A DNA stretch of 64,000 nt from Bog-473 sp963787485 (GCA_963787485.1 CAWBDF010000003.1:620001-684000), one strand, 5' to 3'. Shown: positions 51,589 through 61,682, numbered from the stretch's first letter. A program made the numbers and translations. Notes: generated by a model not told the origin, from the sequence alone.

Positions 51589-53215
51589 AAGCCTCGATCC
51601 ACCGATGAAGTGAGCGGAACGTAGGCCGCGTATCCGCGGAAAGTGCCCCCTGCGCTGGAAGAATTTGCGGTGTTCGACGTCGCAGTTCCCCAGCACCAAG
51701 GAGGCACTTTCGGTGAATCCAGTATCGCGCGGGATCGACCGGATCGGGGTGACCTTCGACGAGCCATCACTGGTCGCCGATGCGGGTCTGATCGTGCCGG
51801 CGACACTGATGGTTCGCCTCGGACTCGAGGCGCTGGTGAACGCCATGGTGCACCTCGGCGGTCGCGTCGGGGGCTCGCGTCCGGGGCGCAAGGTGCTGAC
51901 GTTGGTCACTGCCATCGTGGCCGGTGCCAGCCACATCGACCATGCTGATCGACTCCGCGCCGGTGCGACCCAGAGTGTCCTGCCCTTCCGGGTCATGGCA
52001 CCGTCCACGCTCGGCACCTTCTTGCGGGCGTTCACCTTCGGGCACATCCGCCAGCTCGACGCGGTGATCGCAGAATCGATCCGCCGAGCCTGGTCACTTG
52101 GCGCGGGGCCGGGCATTTCCCCCCTGACCATGGACCTCGACTCGACGATCTGTGAGGTCCACGGCAAGAAGAAGCAGGGCGCCGCCTATGGCTACACCCG
52201 CGTGCTCGGGTATCACCCGCTCATCGCCACCTGGGCCAAGACGGGTGATGTGCTCCACGCCCGGCTGCGCAAGGGATCCTCCCAGCGCGGCCACAAGCGA
52301 TTCGTCGAGGAACTCATCGCCCGGGTGCGCCGGGCCGGGGCGACCGGGGCGCTGAGCCTGCGTGCCGATGCCGGGTTCTTCTCCTACGCGCTCATCGACA
52401 CCTTGGTGCGCCTGGGTGTCGCCTACTCCATCACGGTCAACATCAACGCCCAGGTCAGGGCCTGCATTGACGCGATACCAGAGTCGGCGTGGCGCACCAT
52501 CGCCTATCCCGACGCCGGGGTGGCCCAGGTCGCCGAGACGAGTACGTGACCGGGGTGCGCGGCCAGCGACGCCAGCTGCGTCTGGTTCTGCGCCGCTCAC
52601 GCCTGGCCGATCCGTGCCAGTTGGCCCTGTGGCCCGAGTGGCGTCACCACGCCTTCGTCACCAACGTCGCCCTCGACACCATCGAAGCCGATGCCTTCCA
52701 CCGCGCCCATGCCGGCATCGAGCTCGCCATCCGAGACCTCAAGGAGGGGGCAGGTCTCGAGCACTGCCCCTCGGGTCACTTCTTCGCCAACGCCACCTGG
52801 CTCGCCTGCGCCGTCCTCGCCCACAACCTCATCCGCTGGAGTGCCCGCCTGGGTGATGTTCATCCCGACACACAGCTCACCGTGGCCCGCAGCGTGCGCA
52901 CCCACGTACTCGCCCTCCCGGGTCGCCTCGTCAACCGCAGTGGAGCCATCGTGCTGCGCCTCCCCGAGCGATGGCCGTGGGCGACCACGTTCACCCGAGC
53001 GCTCGAGCAGATTCGAACCCTGCCCCTCATCACATGAATCTCGACACCGCGGACGGGCGCAGCCGCAGACGCTGTCTATGCGCTGACATCGCACTCGCAC
53101 ACGAGCATGCAGGCCCTGCACGCCTCCACGACGGTCCGTTGTCTCTGTCCCGACTACAACGGGCGCACCATGACGTCGGTCCTCGTCACAGCGGAAAAAT
53201 CGGTGGATCGAGGCT
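51589..53215. mobile_element. IS1380-family insertion sequence (transposase frameshifted)
   Basis: Perfect 17-bp terminal inverted repeats: AGCCTCGATCCACCGAT at 51589-51605 and its reverse complement at 53199-53215. The enclosed plus-strand gene is an IS1380 transposase. I see no matching target duplication at the flanks (CTCTA on the left, AAGCC on the right). The right end coincides with the 3' end of the minus-strand P450 gene. Confidence 0.85.
51713..53037 (+). pseudogene. IS1380-family transposase, one frameshift
   Basis: From GTG 51713 (VNPVSRGIDRIGVTFDEPSLVADAG). The catalytic core shows LTMDLDSTICEVHGKKKQGAAYGYT (first Asp), LSLRADAGFFSYALIDTL (second Asp) and, after a frame change near 52540, HAGIELAIRDLKEGAGLEHCPSG with FFANATWLACAVLAHNLIRW (Glu region). 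The frame break falls between GVAQVAET and EYVTGVRGQ; one base is off. Otherwise full length (~440 codons). Confidence 0.88.
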
Positions 53216-54448
53216 AAGCCGGGTGCCGGCCGCCCCCGAGAGGTGCCTGGACCCGTAAGGGGAGGTGCTGATAGCCGCGTCCACGACCGTTGTGGGGCGA
53301 CAACACTCGTTCGCCGGCAGATTCGAGACGACCGAATCGGCCTGTCAAGGTCTCAAGAAGCGTGATCAGTTCACAACGAGCCAGAGGAGCACCTATGCAG
53401 AAGTGGGTGCCGTGGCCGAAGGACAGATGTCGAGCGTTTGGCCGGTCGAGCTCGAACTCGTCGGCACTAGCAAATGCTGATGAATCGCGGTTGGCTGCGG
53501 CAAGAGCAAGGGAGACATGGGACCCTGCCGGAATCGGCACCCCGCCGATCGACACGTCGCAGGTCACGCTCTTGACAATCTGATGGACCGGTCCCTCGAA
53601 TCGAAGCGTCTCCTCAACGGCCGTCGGAATGAGCGCAGGATCCTCTCGAAGGCGAGTCCAGATGGCAGGCCGGTCCGCCAGCAAGGCGAGCATGTTTGTT
53701 ATCTGACTTCGCGTCGTCTCCAGTCCCGCCAGGAGGAACGTGAAGCAACTCTTGACAGCATCGTCCTCCGAGAATTCCTTCGTCTGGTCCGCCACCGCCG
53801 TCGCCATCACGGAGAGGGCGTCCTCCCCCGGTCGAGCCAGCTTCTCTTCAGCGCGGCGTGAAAGTACTTATCGAATCTCAACTGGGCCTCGTTTGCAACA
53901 GCATCTGACTGGGTCAAGATCTCGATGACCCACCCAAAGACACCGAGGCCGTCGTCCTCAGGAACTCCCAAGAAGCGCGCTAACACCCGGAGCGGAAGCG
54001 GGTTCGCGAGCATGGTGGTCGCATCAAAGCTCTCACCCACAACGATCTCGTCGACCAGACTGTTGACGATCTGAGCCACATCCTCGCGGAGCTTTCGGAT
54101 CCGAGAGGGTGACAGCGTTGGCCCCAAGATCTGACGGAGATGCTTGTGGCGAGGATCATCGTCGCCCGCCAGTATCAGATCGCTCGCCCGGCCACGATGA
54201 CTGCCGTAGTTGTTTCGAGGTCCATCGACGCCGCCACCTCCGTTGGCAAACGTGACGGGATCACGGAGGACGCGGGATACATCTTCATACGACACAAGCG
54301 CGTAGGTGCCTGTGGCCTCGTTGAAGCAAACCGGGAAGCCTGAGCGCGCTTCGCGGTACAACGCATACGGGTCTTCATGAGCACCCTGTCCAAAGATGTC
54401 AACTGGAGCGGACTGCGTACGCACTTCTTGGCTGAGGTCTTCCACCAA
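53214..54448 (-). pseudogene. Cytochrome P450, one frameshift
   Basis: Starts at 54448 (MVEDLSQEVRTQSAPVDIFG; VVEDL-type GTG/ATG ambiguity aside). The N-terminal frame runs to FDKYFHAALK; near 53850 one base shifts to EEKLARPGEDALSVMATAV. Haem-enzyme motifs follow: I-helix LLAGLETTRSQ, ExxR in VEETLRFEGP, and the Cys ligand loop FGHGTHFCIGAPLAR. The C-terminal end QHLPLRVQAP is complete, but the stop lies in the IS1380 terminal repeat. Full length apart from the indel. Class I P450 of the mycobacterial type, likely served by the ferredoxin at 56552. Confidence 0.85.
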
Positions 54449-54705
54449 TTGCTCTGATCCTCATCTCGACTTGCAGAGACCGATGATAAGCGAACTCCAA
54501 CTTCTAGAGATTGCCGACGATGGTGACGGGCCCCGATCCTCAAGATGAAGGGATCCCACAACATGCTCGAAATCACTGCGGACAGGCCGGCCCACTCCGG
54601 GCCGCGGCTGGAACCGTGATTCTTCCCGAACCGTGCGCCCCCCGGACTGATATTTCCAGGCGTCCACGTGGTGCTCTGGTCGATTTCGGCCGCGTTGCTC
54701 GCCGC

Positions 54706-55920
54706 TCAGCTCGATGCAGGTAGGCAGAACGATTTCAGCCCGTCCGGGAGGGTGAACTTGTTGTTCTTGATCTCGACTACGTAGTAGCAGTTGTTCGTCT
54801 CCGCCTGGCCCTTGGTGAAGGTGAGGGTGTTGAGCAAGCCGCCAGCATTCGTGGAGTGGAGCGTGAAGAGAGCGTCGCGCAGCGCGGCGGGCGTGACCGT
54901 GGTGCTCGCACCCAGCTTCCCAGCTTTGAGCGCCTCATCAATGATCGTCCCGACCGCCCAATTCCAGACGGCCGGGTCGGCATAGCTGGACGACTTCGTG
55001 ATGGAGGGGTTGGTCTCGTTGAGGTCGTTCGTCATCGACTTGATGGCTGGCGAGCTAAGGTCGAAAAACGGCACGTTGGCGTCGACGGCGATCATCCCGT
55101 TCGTGCCCGGAGTCCCGAGAAAGCCCTCCTGGTACGCCCCGGACACAGCCAACAGGTGCGGGGTGTACCCCTGCCTTGCGCAGTCCGCCACCACCCGTTT
55201 GGCGGTGTCGGAGGTGGATGCCACGAACATGCTGTTCGCCCCGGCCTGCTTGGCGCCCAGGCACTGAGCGAGGTAGTTCGGCGCTGATCCGGACACCGCG
55301 GCGTTGTACGCGACGTCCACTCCGTACAGCTTCCCCTCCGCTTCGTAGAACGGGACGGCCGCGCTACAATCCGCGTACTCCGTGCAATACAAAAGCGCGA
55401 GCTTGGTGGATCCGAACTTCTTGGTGAGACCCAACGCCTCACCCGCGGTGACCACCGCCGTCTGGGGTGCACCAAAGCGGTCGTCGCTGTTCCCGAACGC
55501 CGAGGACGTGGTCGACATGAAGACCGGTACGCCTGCTTGTTCCGCGATCGACGCCCACCCAGTGTCGTCGGTGTCGGCGTCGACCATCGCAACGACGCCG
55601 TCGCCAATAAGCTTTTGCGCATCACTGACGGCAACGGCGACATCCCCGGGTTCGACATCCGCAATGAGTTGCACGGGATGACCGTCGGCACCTCCGTGAG
55701 CGTTGACCCACTTGACCCAGGCCGCGACCACGGGAATGTCGTTGATTCCGGCGCTACCTTGTTGTTCCGCCAGGTATCCAATTTTAATCGGCGTCCCGGT
55801 CGGCTGCGAAGCTCCGGCGGAGCCCGCCGAGAAAGCCACTCCCGCCCCAATCAACGTGAGCGTGCAGATAAGGCTGCTGGCAAGCCCGGCTCGCGAAACC
55901 CTGCAAAACGTCTGCATCAT
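54706..55920 (-). CDS. ABC transporter substrate-binding protein (branched-chain amino acid / Peripla_BP_6 type)
   Basis: 404 residues from ATG 55920. Signal peptide MMQTFCRVSRAGLASSLICT, then LIGAGVAFSAGSAGASQ. The mature part follows the LivJ-like fold: IKIGYLAEQQGSAGIND, VQLIADVEPGDVAVAVSDAQKLI, VPVFMSTTSSAFG, LTKKFGSTKLALLY, FVASTSDTAKRVVADCARQGYTPHLLAV. Such proteins in Actinobacteria often bind aromatic or steroid-like compounds rather than amino acids. No permease or ATPase genes are nearby. It points to uptake of the compound handled by the P450 and hydrolase genes. A fragment of a second copy lies at 41296-41487. Confidence 0.87.
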   Translation of the reverse strand: MMQTFCRVSRAGLASSLICTLTLIGAGVAFSAGSAGASQPTGTPIKIGYLAEQQGSAGINDIPVVAAWVKWVNAHGGADGHPVQLIADVEPGDVAVAVSDAQKLIGDGVVAMVDADTDDTGWASIAEQAGVPVFMSTTSSAFGNSDDRFGAPQTAVVTAGEALGLTKKFGSTKLALLYCTEYADCSAAVPFYEAEGKLYGVDVAYNAAVSGSAPNYLAQCLGAKQAGANSMFVASTSDTAKRVVADCARQGYTPHLLAVSGAYQEGFLGTPGTNGMIAVDANVPFFDLSSPAIKSMTNDLNETNPSITKSSSYADPAVWNWAVGTIIDEALKAGKLGASTTVTPAALRDALFTLHSTNAGGLLNTLTFTKGQAETNNCYYVVEIKNNKFTLPDGLKSFCLPASS

Positions 55921-56070
55921 TTCTCTCCCCCGTCGCATCTGTTGCAAGCATGGTCGGTGCCCGCAACAAGACCTTAATCGAATAGCTTAATCGATTTCAA
56001 TCATAATATTAATTAGGATGGCCGTTGGCGGTCACCGAACTGAAGCCCGGCGCTTTGATCTGGCGCTCCG

Positions 56071-56269
56071 TCATCGGGGACGAACCCCCTCCACGAGATT
56101 GAGCCACGGCGAAGACGCGGGCCTGAAATGCAAGTGCCAATGGGCTCGATGCGGGTCGGCTAGCCAGTCACACACCCACCGGGCCTTGTAAGCCGAGGGG
56201 TTGTCCAAGACGACATGTGTCTCGAGGTCCTGCGCCTCCTGGAGATCGATCAGCTTGAAGAAGCGCAGG
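56071..56269 (-). pseudogene. IS630-family transposase fragment
   Basis: Minus-strand frame reads FFKLIDLQEAQDLETHVVLD then NPSAYKARWVCDWLADPHRA then HWHLHFRPASSPWLNLVEGV and a stop. This aligns with the intact IS630 transposase in the window (VHLILDNYATHQTPAIKRWL, HPRFHLHFTPTGSSWLNLVE). Asp and Glu of the DDE core are still present, but the N-terminal part is missing. It is too short to be seen as a long open frame. Confidence 0.8.
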
Positions 56270-56551
56270 ACATCGGTCGCGGCCGTGCCATGACGCTTGT
56301 AGCCTGGTCATGCGTCATCGTGCTGGCTTGTTTGGGCTTGATCGGCTGGCTGGGCTGGGAGCGATCGAGTGCTTGGACCTGGGTCTTTTTCGTCGAAGCT
56401 GCGCACGGATGCTTCCTGAGGGCTGCGTGACCGGATCGAATGCTGTCCGCCGGTCTATCTCCCAGGCCTCCGGCCCCGACAAGGAAGAGAAGCGAGATTG
56501 TCGTCCCCAAGATGGAACCATGGGATCTCTCGCTTCTTGGCTAAGAAGGCC

Positions 56552-56749
56552 TCATTCTTTCGATATAGATATAGCTCGCTCTGGGCAATTGATTACCGCT
56601 TGGCGCACAAGTTCCTCCAAGGCGCCGCGAACTTCGGGGACCTTCACGACCGAGTGACCGATTTCATCGAGGTCAAAAACATCGGGTACCAAAGCGAGAC
56701 AACGGGCGTGCCCCTGGCAGAGAGTCGAGTCCACTGCAACCTTTGTCAC
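56552..56749 (-). CDS. 3Fe-4S ferredoxin (P450-type)
   Basis: 65 residues from GTG 56749 with AAAGGA upstream. Cluster ligands Cys11 and Cys17 in CQGHARC (second position His14 instead of Cys) and Cys55 in INCPERAI give a 3Fe-4S cluster, as in actinobacterial ferredoxins that pass electrons to CYP enzymes. The protein is acidic in the middle (VPDVFDLDEIGHS). No reductase gene is in view. The likely partners are the P450s at 53214 and 61784, both on the same strand. Confidence 0.92.
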   Translation of the reverse strand: MTKVAVDSTLCQGHARCLALVPDVFDLDEIGHSVVKVPEVRGALEELVRQAVINCPERAISISKE

Positions 56750-56939
56750 GCGCCGTCCTTTCCTACGTCGTCAGTTTCGACGGCGAGTCTATGGGAAGAC
56801 CCATATGTATATATATATTGTCATCGTACGGAAGCACCAATAGGAAAGTCAAGAACTGATCACAGAAATGTGAACGCCCGTCTCCCCTCGCGTGGGTCGA
56901 TCGTACTGAGGGCGTTTGTGAACAACCACGGAGTTCAAC

Positions 56940-57030
56940 GACAACCAAACACTAAAAGTGCTCCAGGTCATCGACGAGTTCACCCCGGAGAGTGCCTGGC
57001 CATCGTGGTCGAGCGCTCCATCGAACCCAT
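56940..57030 (+). pseudogene. IS3-type integrase-core fragment
   Basis: Plus-strand reading LKVLQVIDEFTPE followed, one frame over, by ECLAIVVERSIEPI corresponds to the segment around the first Asp of IS3-family OrfB (L-x-V-ID-E-FTRECLAI-V-x-RS). Only ~25 residues survive, with a one-base shift inside. Confidence 0.65.
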
Positions 57031-57080
57031 CAGGGCCCCGCTACTCCAAACCGGCTGATGAGGATCGTTGATGAAGGCGA

Positions 57081-57308
57081 CTATTTGGGCAGTCGCAGGT
57101 CGAGCTCCTCCGCGAAGAAAGCCGAGGCCGCCATCAGGATCTCGTGGGCCCGCTTCAGCTCGGCGTTCTTCTTGTCCAAATGCTTGAGCCGAGCCCGTCC
57201 GTGGTAGTCCCAGTCGTTGGCCGGCGTCGGTCCCCGCTCGCCGAACTCACTGGGGAGAGTCTCGTGGTTGACCGACAGCTTTGCAGCGATCGATTCGTTG
57301 GCCTCCAC
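57081..57308 (-). pseudogene. IS3-family OrfA fragment
   Basis: Minus strand from ATG 57308: SIAAKLSVNHETLPSEFGER, then DKKNAELKRAHEILMAASAFFAEELD. This is the end of the OrfA helix-turn-helix and its leucine-zipper-like coiled coil (E-L-x-R-A-x-E-I-L-x-A-A-S-A-F-F-A). The N-terminal HTH part is missing. It is oriented opposite to the OrfB scrap at 56940, so the element has been rearranged. Confidence 0.75.
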
Positions 57309-57669
57309 TGCGACGGGTGCTCACTCCTCTTGGTCGAAGACTAGCCGGATGGCACGCTCTAGCTTCTTTGCAAAGTAACGAGGTACCTTGCTTTCTCTGG
57401 TATGACATTTGCTCCATCCTCTCAAGAGGAGGGAAACGAGTCGTCACCACCATTCCGGGGGCCGCGCATGGGCTGCCTGTCTCACTGATCCAGCTGAGGG
57501 TATGGGAGAGGCCCTGTCCTGCCGGTACAACCAGTTGCGCCGGACGCACCTCATAGGAGGCTGTCAGCTACCCGTCACTTGTCTTTTCCACTGCTCTGCT
57601 CCGCCCCAACCGATTGGCTGTCGAGACCTCGTCGGCGATGATGGGAGGTGTCTCGAATAAGCAGGCAGT
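57309..57669. other. Gene-free interval
   Basis: No recognisable gene on either strand between the IS3 remnant and the FadR-type regulator. Base composition is less G+C-rich than the backbone. It probably holds trailing sequence of the regulator and IS flank. Confidence 0.4.
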
Positions 57670-58446
57670 CTATGCAAGTGTCGTGGCGTCGTCGGTGGGC
57701 ATCGACTGTAAGTGATACCTGGCTTCTCGAATCGCACCCTCTTCGTCCCCCCGCTCGATCAAGTGCACGAGGTATTCATGGTCCAAGAGCAATCTCTGGC
57801 GAACGTCGAGATCGAAACCTAGGGTCTCGCGGTGCCCAAAGCTGTTGACCGCCAGTCTTCTGGTATGCGCGGACCAGATCGCCTCAATTGCTCCGAGAGC
57901 CACCGTGATCGTCTCGCTCCCGGCGCACGATACCAAGACCTCGTGAAACCGCCGCGCGATGTATCCGAAGGCGACCGGATCTTCGATCTCATGCTCCGCT
58001 TCGGTGTTTACCTGGCGCAATCGTGGCAATACATTCGTCTCTCGATCCACACGCTTGGCACACATACCCGCGCATATCGGCTCGAGGTTCTGCAGCGCTC
58101 TGCCGACATCATCCACCGTCACAGACCGGGACTGCAGGATCAACTCAATTGTCCGTGCAGCGTTGTCGATTTGAGGAGAGCAAACCAGCGCTCCACCGGA
58201 ACGACCCCGACGAACCTTAACGAGACCTTCGACTTCAAGAATCATTAACGCCTGTCTCACCGACGGTTTGCTGGCATCAAACGTCGCCATCAAGTCGTCC
58301 TGGCTAGGCAAAACACCGACGTCTTGGAACGCACCTCTCATGATTCGCTCGCGCAATGCGCTTGAGATTGCTTCAGCGGTACTTCGGGGTTGACCATCAG
58401 GTTCACCCCGGGCAAACGCTCCTGACACCCGGGTAACCTCAGTCAA
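57670..58446 (-). CDS. GntR-family regulator, FadR/FCD subfamily
   Basis: 258 residues from ATG 58446. Winged helix at ~22-92: AEAISSALRERIMRGAFQDVGVLPSQDDLMATFDASKPSVRQALMILEVEGLVKVRRGRSGGALV. The FCD effector domain at ~100-245 has LEPICAGMCAKRV, ARRFHEVLVSCAGSETITVALGAIEAIWSAHTRR and DHEYLVHLIERGDEEGAIREARYHL, where Asp/His residues bind a metal and a carboxylate ligand in this family. It probably senses an acid intermediate and controls the adjacent amidohydrolase, aldehyde dehydrogenase and P450 genes. Confidence 0.88.
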   Translation of the reverse strand: MTEVTRVSGAFARGEPDGQPRSTAEAISSALRERIMRGAFQDVGVLPSQDDLMATFDASKPSVRQALMILEVEGLVKVRRGRSGGALVCSPQIDNAARTIELILQSRSVTVDDVGRALQNLEPICAGMCAKRVDRETNVLPRLRQVNTEAEHEIEDPVAFGYIARRFHEVLVSCAGSETITVALGAIEAIWSAHTRRLAVNSFGHRETLGFDLDVRQRLLLDHEYLVHLIERGDEEGAIREARYHLQSMPTDDATTLA

Positions 58447-58708
58447 GCGTCACGCGCCATGCTATTGGTGTGCACGTCATGCAAACCCGCTTTGTCCAAA
58501 GGGAACCAAGTTTCCCGGGTAGCCCCACAGTGCAAGCTTAACAGGCCCCGTTGTCGCCGAGGCGCTCCGTCCCCCACCAAAAGTCTTCGGGACTGTCTCG
58601 CCGTCGGATATCTCCGGCACCAGATGGATCCCGGAGATGCTCGGGACCCCGGCGTCAATGTCTCCGAGGACATCTTGAACTCAGTGGCGCGACGACAACC
58701 CCCTATTT

Positions 58709-60013
58709 CTAGCAAATCGCCTGCGACGGCGCACTCAGGGCACCGATGGCGTCCGAGATCGTTGAACACATGCTGAGCTTGGGAAGCTCGTCGCGGGAAA
58801 CGGGTGCGGCGAGCTCTTCGGGGGTTGGGCCGATCTTGGCCGCGATCGTCTGCAGGTGGTCCAGGTCGAAACCGTAAACGTTGGCGGCGTTGACTGAGGT
58901 CATGGTTCGCAATTCGTCTTCGGGCACATCCCAGAAGTTCAATCGCAAAGCGAGGCGGGTGTGAGGCCAGCTGCCCTCGTGGTGCGGGTAGTCGGAGCCC
59001 CAGATGATGTGGTCGAGACCAACTTGGTGACGGGTCTCGACGTCAAAGCGCTGCATAAGCGATGTTCCGAACCAGACGTTGTGCTCGTAGTACTCGGTGG
59101 GAGTTTTAGCCAGTTCCTCTGCCGCCCTGTGAAAGATCGGGTATGACAAGGTTCCCTTGATGAGGGCCTGGCGGTACATTGCATCCATCCAAGTCAGTTC
59201 TTGGGGCACCCAGCTGGCCGACGTTTCGGTGAAGACGAACTTGAGGTCCGGGAAGCGCTCGAAGACCCCTCCGAGGAGGAGATGGGGAAGTCCCCTTTTG
59301 AAAAACGGGATGACCTCGTACATGCCGATGGCGTCGGTCGCTGCGCCGGTCTCGGGGGTTTCCGGCGGCCCCACGAACAACGAGTGACGGTTGACCGGTA
59401 GGCCCACCTCACAGCAGGCCGCCCAAAACGGGTCCAGGCGGCGCTCGTAAAGGTTGACCAACTTGAGCGTATGGTCGGCAGGCACGAGTACACCCATCAA
59501 ACCAGCCTCTTTAGCCCAGCGCACCTCTGCGACGGCGTCGTCCACGTCGTCCAAGAACACCTGCGCCAGCCCGGCCCGACGTCCCTGGGCCAGGGAACAG
59601 AAATCCACCAGCCACCGGTTATGAGCCTTGATACCGGCCCAGCGGAGCCGGTACTCCTCCGCGGTCGTTGGCCCCGGAGCGCTGAGGACACCCCGTGGGT
59701 AGAACGGAGGCACCGTGTTTGGGAAGATCACCTCCGCAGCGATGCCCTCGCCGTCCATGTGCTCCAAGCGCTTAGCACTGTCCCAGTTGTAAACAGAACC
59801 AAACGAGGACACCCCCACCCTCAGGTTGGGGTCATCAGTGTCCAGCATCTCAGTGTCGAACTTGGCCCAGCCGTCCTCTTGGTAAGAAGCAGCCCACCCG
59901 TCGAATTCGCCGTGGTACTCCCGCGCCAAGTACTGCTTGTAGTCCAACAAATCAGCGCCTGCATGCGCGTCCGATGAGATCAAACAATATCGGCCAGAGC
60001 CGCTGTCCGTCAT
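58709..60013 (-). CDS. Amidohydro_2 (metal-dependent TIM-barrel hydrolase), third copy
   Basis: 434 residues from ATG 60013 (MTDSGSGRYCLISSDAHAGADLLDYKQYL); the frame opens 24 bp earlier. Characteristic blocks: AAEVIFPNTVPPFYPRG, HNRWLVDFCSLAQGRRAGLAQVFLDD, AKEAGLMGVLVPAD, FVFTETSASWVPQELTWMDAMY and QVGLDHIIWGSDYPHHEGSWPHT. It is more distant from the two cassette copies and has no deacylase-type partner. Likely a decarboxylase or hydrolase in the same catabolic route as the aldehyde dehydrogenase upstream (60168-61682). Confidence 0.86.
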   Translation of the reverse strand: MTDSGSGRYCLISSDAHAGADLLDYKQYLAREYHGEFDGWAASYQEDGWAKFDTEMLDTDDPNLRVGVSSFGSVYNWDSAKRLEHMDGEGIAAEVIFPNTVPPFYPRGVLSAPGPTTAEEYRLRWAGIKAHNRWLVDFCSLAQGRRAGLAQVFLDDVDDAVAEVRWAKEAGLMGVLVPADHTLKLVNLYERRLDPFWAACCEVGLPVNRHSLFVGPPETPETGAATDAIGMYEVIPFFKRGLPHLLLGGVFERFPDLKFVFTETSASWVPQELTWMDAMYRQALIKGTLSYPIFHRAAEELAKTPTEYYEHNVWFGTSLMQRFDVETRHQVGLDHIIWGSDYPHHEGSWPHTRLALRLNFWDVPEDELRTMTSVNAANVYGFDLDHLQTIAAKIGPTPEELAAPVSRDELPKLSMCSTISDAIGALSAPSQAIC

Positions 60014-60167
60014 AGCCGAACTCCTCCATCTATACACTGATTAACCACAGTCAATTGCAGCATCGGCTGATTCTCCTCAGCAAACAATCCGCTATAGCAG
60101 GCTGAGTCCAGGAAAGGTCGGGTGGAGCTTGGAAATCTCGGACGCAGGACTTTCGCGACTGGATGGC

Positions 60168-61682
60168 TTAATGACCGCCGATCGCTCCTCCCGGGTATCC
60201 GGCTGGCCAGGAAATTCCCTTGAGCTCCACGAATTCATCAAATCCCCATTGACCATGGCCGCGGCCCCAGCCGCTCTGCTTGAAGCCGCCGTAAGGCAGG
60301 CTGACCGCCCCGCCTCCGTTAATCCACATCTGACCGCTCCGTACTTGGTTAGCCACGCGCCAAGCGCGGTGCACGTCCCCAGAGTGAACGGAACCGATGA
60401 GTCCGTACACAGACTCATTCGCAAGGCGAATAGCCTCATCCTCATCGCGAAATGGAATCGCGACGGCGACCGGCCCGAAGATTTCCTCCTGCGCGGTCCG
60501 GGACTGATTTGACAGGTTGGTAAACAGCGTCGGCTCGTAGAAGAAACCCTTCTGAAGACCAGGGGGGCGCTGTCCTCCGCAGACAACGTCACCGCCCTCA
60601 CGCTGACCGGCAGCGACATACTCTTCGACCCGATGGCGCGCCGACTCTCGGATTAGCGGGCCCATATTGGTGACGCTCTCCGCAGGATTACCAATTTTCA
60701 AAGCCTTACATGCTGCCTCAATCGCCCGCACGCATTCGTCATACAATGACTCCTCGACCAGGATCCGGCTAAGCGCAGCGCACTGCTGACCCACGTTCAT
60801 GAGCCAAAAGAGCGAACCTGAAATGGCCCTCTCCAGATCTGCGTCAGCAAAGATAATGCAGGCTGACTTTCCGCCAAGCTCCAAGTGAAGCCTCTTCAAC
60901 GTTCCGGCGGCCTGGATCACCAGCTTTCGTGCTACCTCTGTCGATCCCGTAAATGAGATCTTGTCGACGCCTGGGTGAGTAGTCAGTTCCTCGCCGACGC
61001 CCGGCCCGTCAGTGACGATATTGAGAACGCCTGCGGGAAAACCTGCCTCCTCCGCCGCTTCGGCATAAAAGATGGCTTGAAGAGGGGTGTACGGGGAAGG
61101 CTTGAGAACCACCGTGTTACCCAAGGCCAAGGCGGGTCCAAGATTCCACGGAATGATAACGACTGGCGCGTTATAGGGAGTGATGACGCCAACGACACCG
61201 ACGGGTTCCTTGACCACGGCTCCACCGGCGAAGGGCAGGTTGCGCTGTGCGACCGGCGAGTCCACAGATAGCACGCTCTCTCGTGTCCGGTACGTGAGCA
61301 CCCTATGGGCGGATTCCTCGATGAATGAGGCCGCGCCAAGGGCGCCCGAGAATGGCCCCTTTGGGAAACCGCTCTCGGTGACCATAAGGTTATGCAACTC
61401 GTCCTGGCGCTCACGGACAGCATCAGCGAATCTAAACATAACCGCGGACCGCTCTTGGGTCGTCATGCGCGGCCAAGGTCCCTCGTCGAATGCTCTGCGC
61501 GCAGCCTCGATAGCCAACGACATGTCTTTGGGCGAGGCAACTGGGGTCCGGCTTATCGTTTCTTCGGTGGCCGGATTAATGCCCTCTACCTGTTCGCTTC
61601 CTTCTCCATCTACCCAGCGGCCATCGATGTACATCTTCTTTTCCTGGATAGCCCAGCCGTCTGCGTTGGTAATCTTCACCAT
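60168..61682 (-). CDS. Aldehyde dehydrogenase (NAD(P)-dependent)
   Basis: 504 residues, full length ALDH superfamily. MYIDGRWVDGEGSEQVEGINPATEE start; cofactor-binding ITPYNAPVVIIPWNLGPALALGNTVVLKPSPYTP; SFTGSTEVARKLV; general base Glu in LHLELGGKSACIIF (~270); nucleophile Cys in NVGQQCAALSRILVEESLY (~305); C-terminal EEIFGPVAVAIPFRDEDEAIRLANESVYGL and GGFKQSGWGRGHGQWGFDEFVELKGI. It oxidises an aldehyde to the acid, plausibly after P450 hydroxylation. It lies 101 bp after the P450 at 61784 on the same strand. Confidence 0.93.
   Translation of the reverse strand: MVKITNADGWAIQEKKMYIDGRWVDGEGSEQVEGINPATEETISRTPVASPKDMSLAIEAARRAFDEGPWPRMTTQERSAVMFRFADAVRERQDELHNLMVTESGFPKGPFSGALGAASFIEESAHRVLTYRTRESVLSVDSPVAQRNLPFAGGAVVKEPVGVVGVITPYNAPVVIIPWNLGPALALGNTVVLKPSPYTPLQAIFYAEAAEEAGFPAGVLNIVTDGPGVGEELTTHPGVDKISFTGSTEVARKLVIQAAGTLKRLHLELGGKSACIIFADADLERAISGSLFWLMNVGQQCAALSRILVEESLYDECVRAIEAACKALKIGNPAESVTNMGPLIRESARHRVEEYVAAGQREGGDVVCGGQRPPGLQKGFFYEPTLFTNLSNQSRTAQEEIFGPVAVAIPFRDEDEAIRLANESVYGLIGSVHSGDVHRAWRVANQVRSGQMWINGGGAVSLPYGGFKQSGWGRGHGQWGFDEFVELKGISWPAGYPGGAIGGH

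Noticed and set aside
56805..56822. TATATATATAT tract as a promoter or origin element.
   Set aside because: A short AT run alone, without boxes or repeats, gives no basis for a call.
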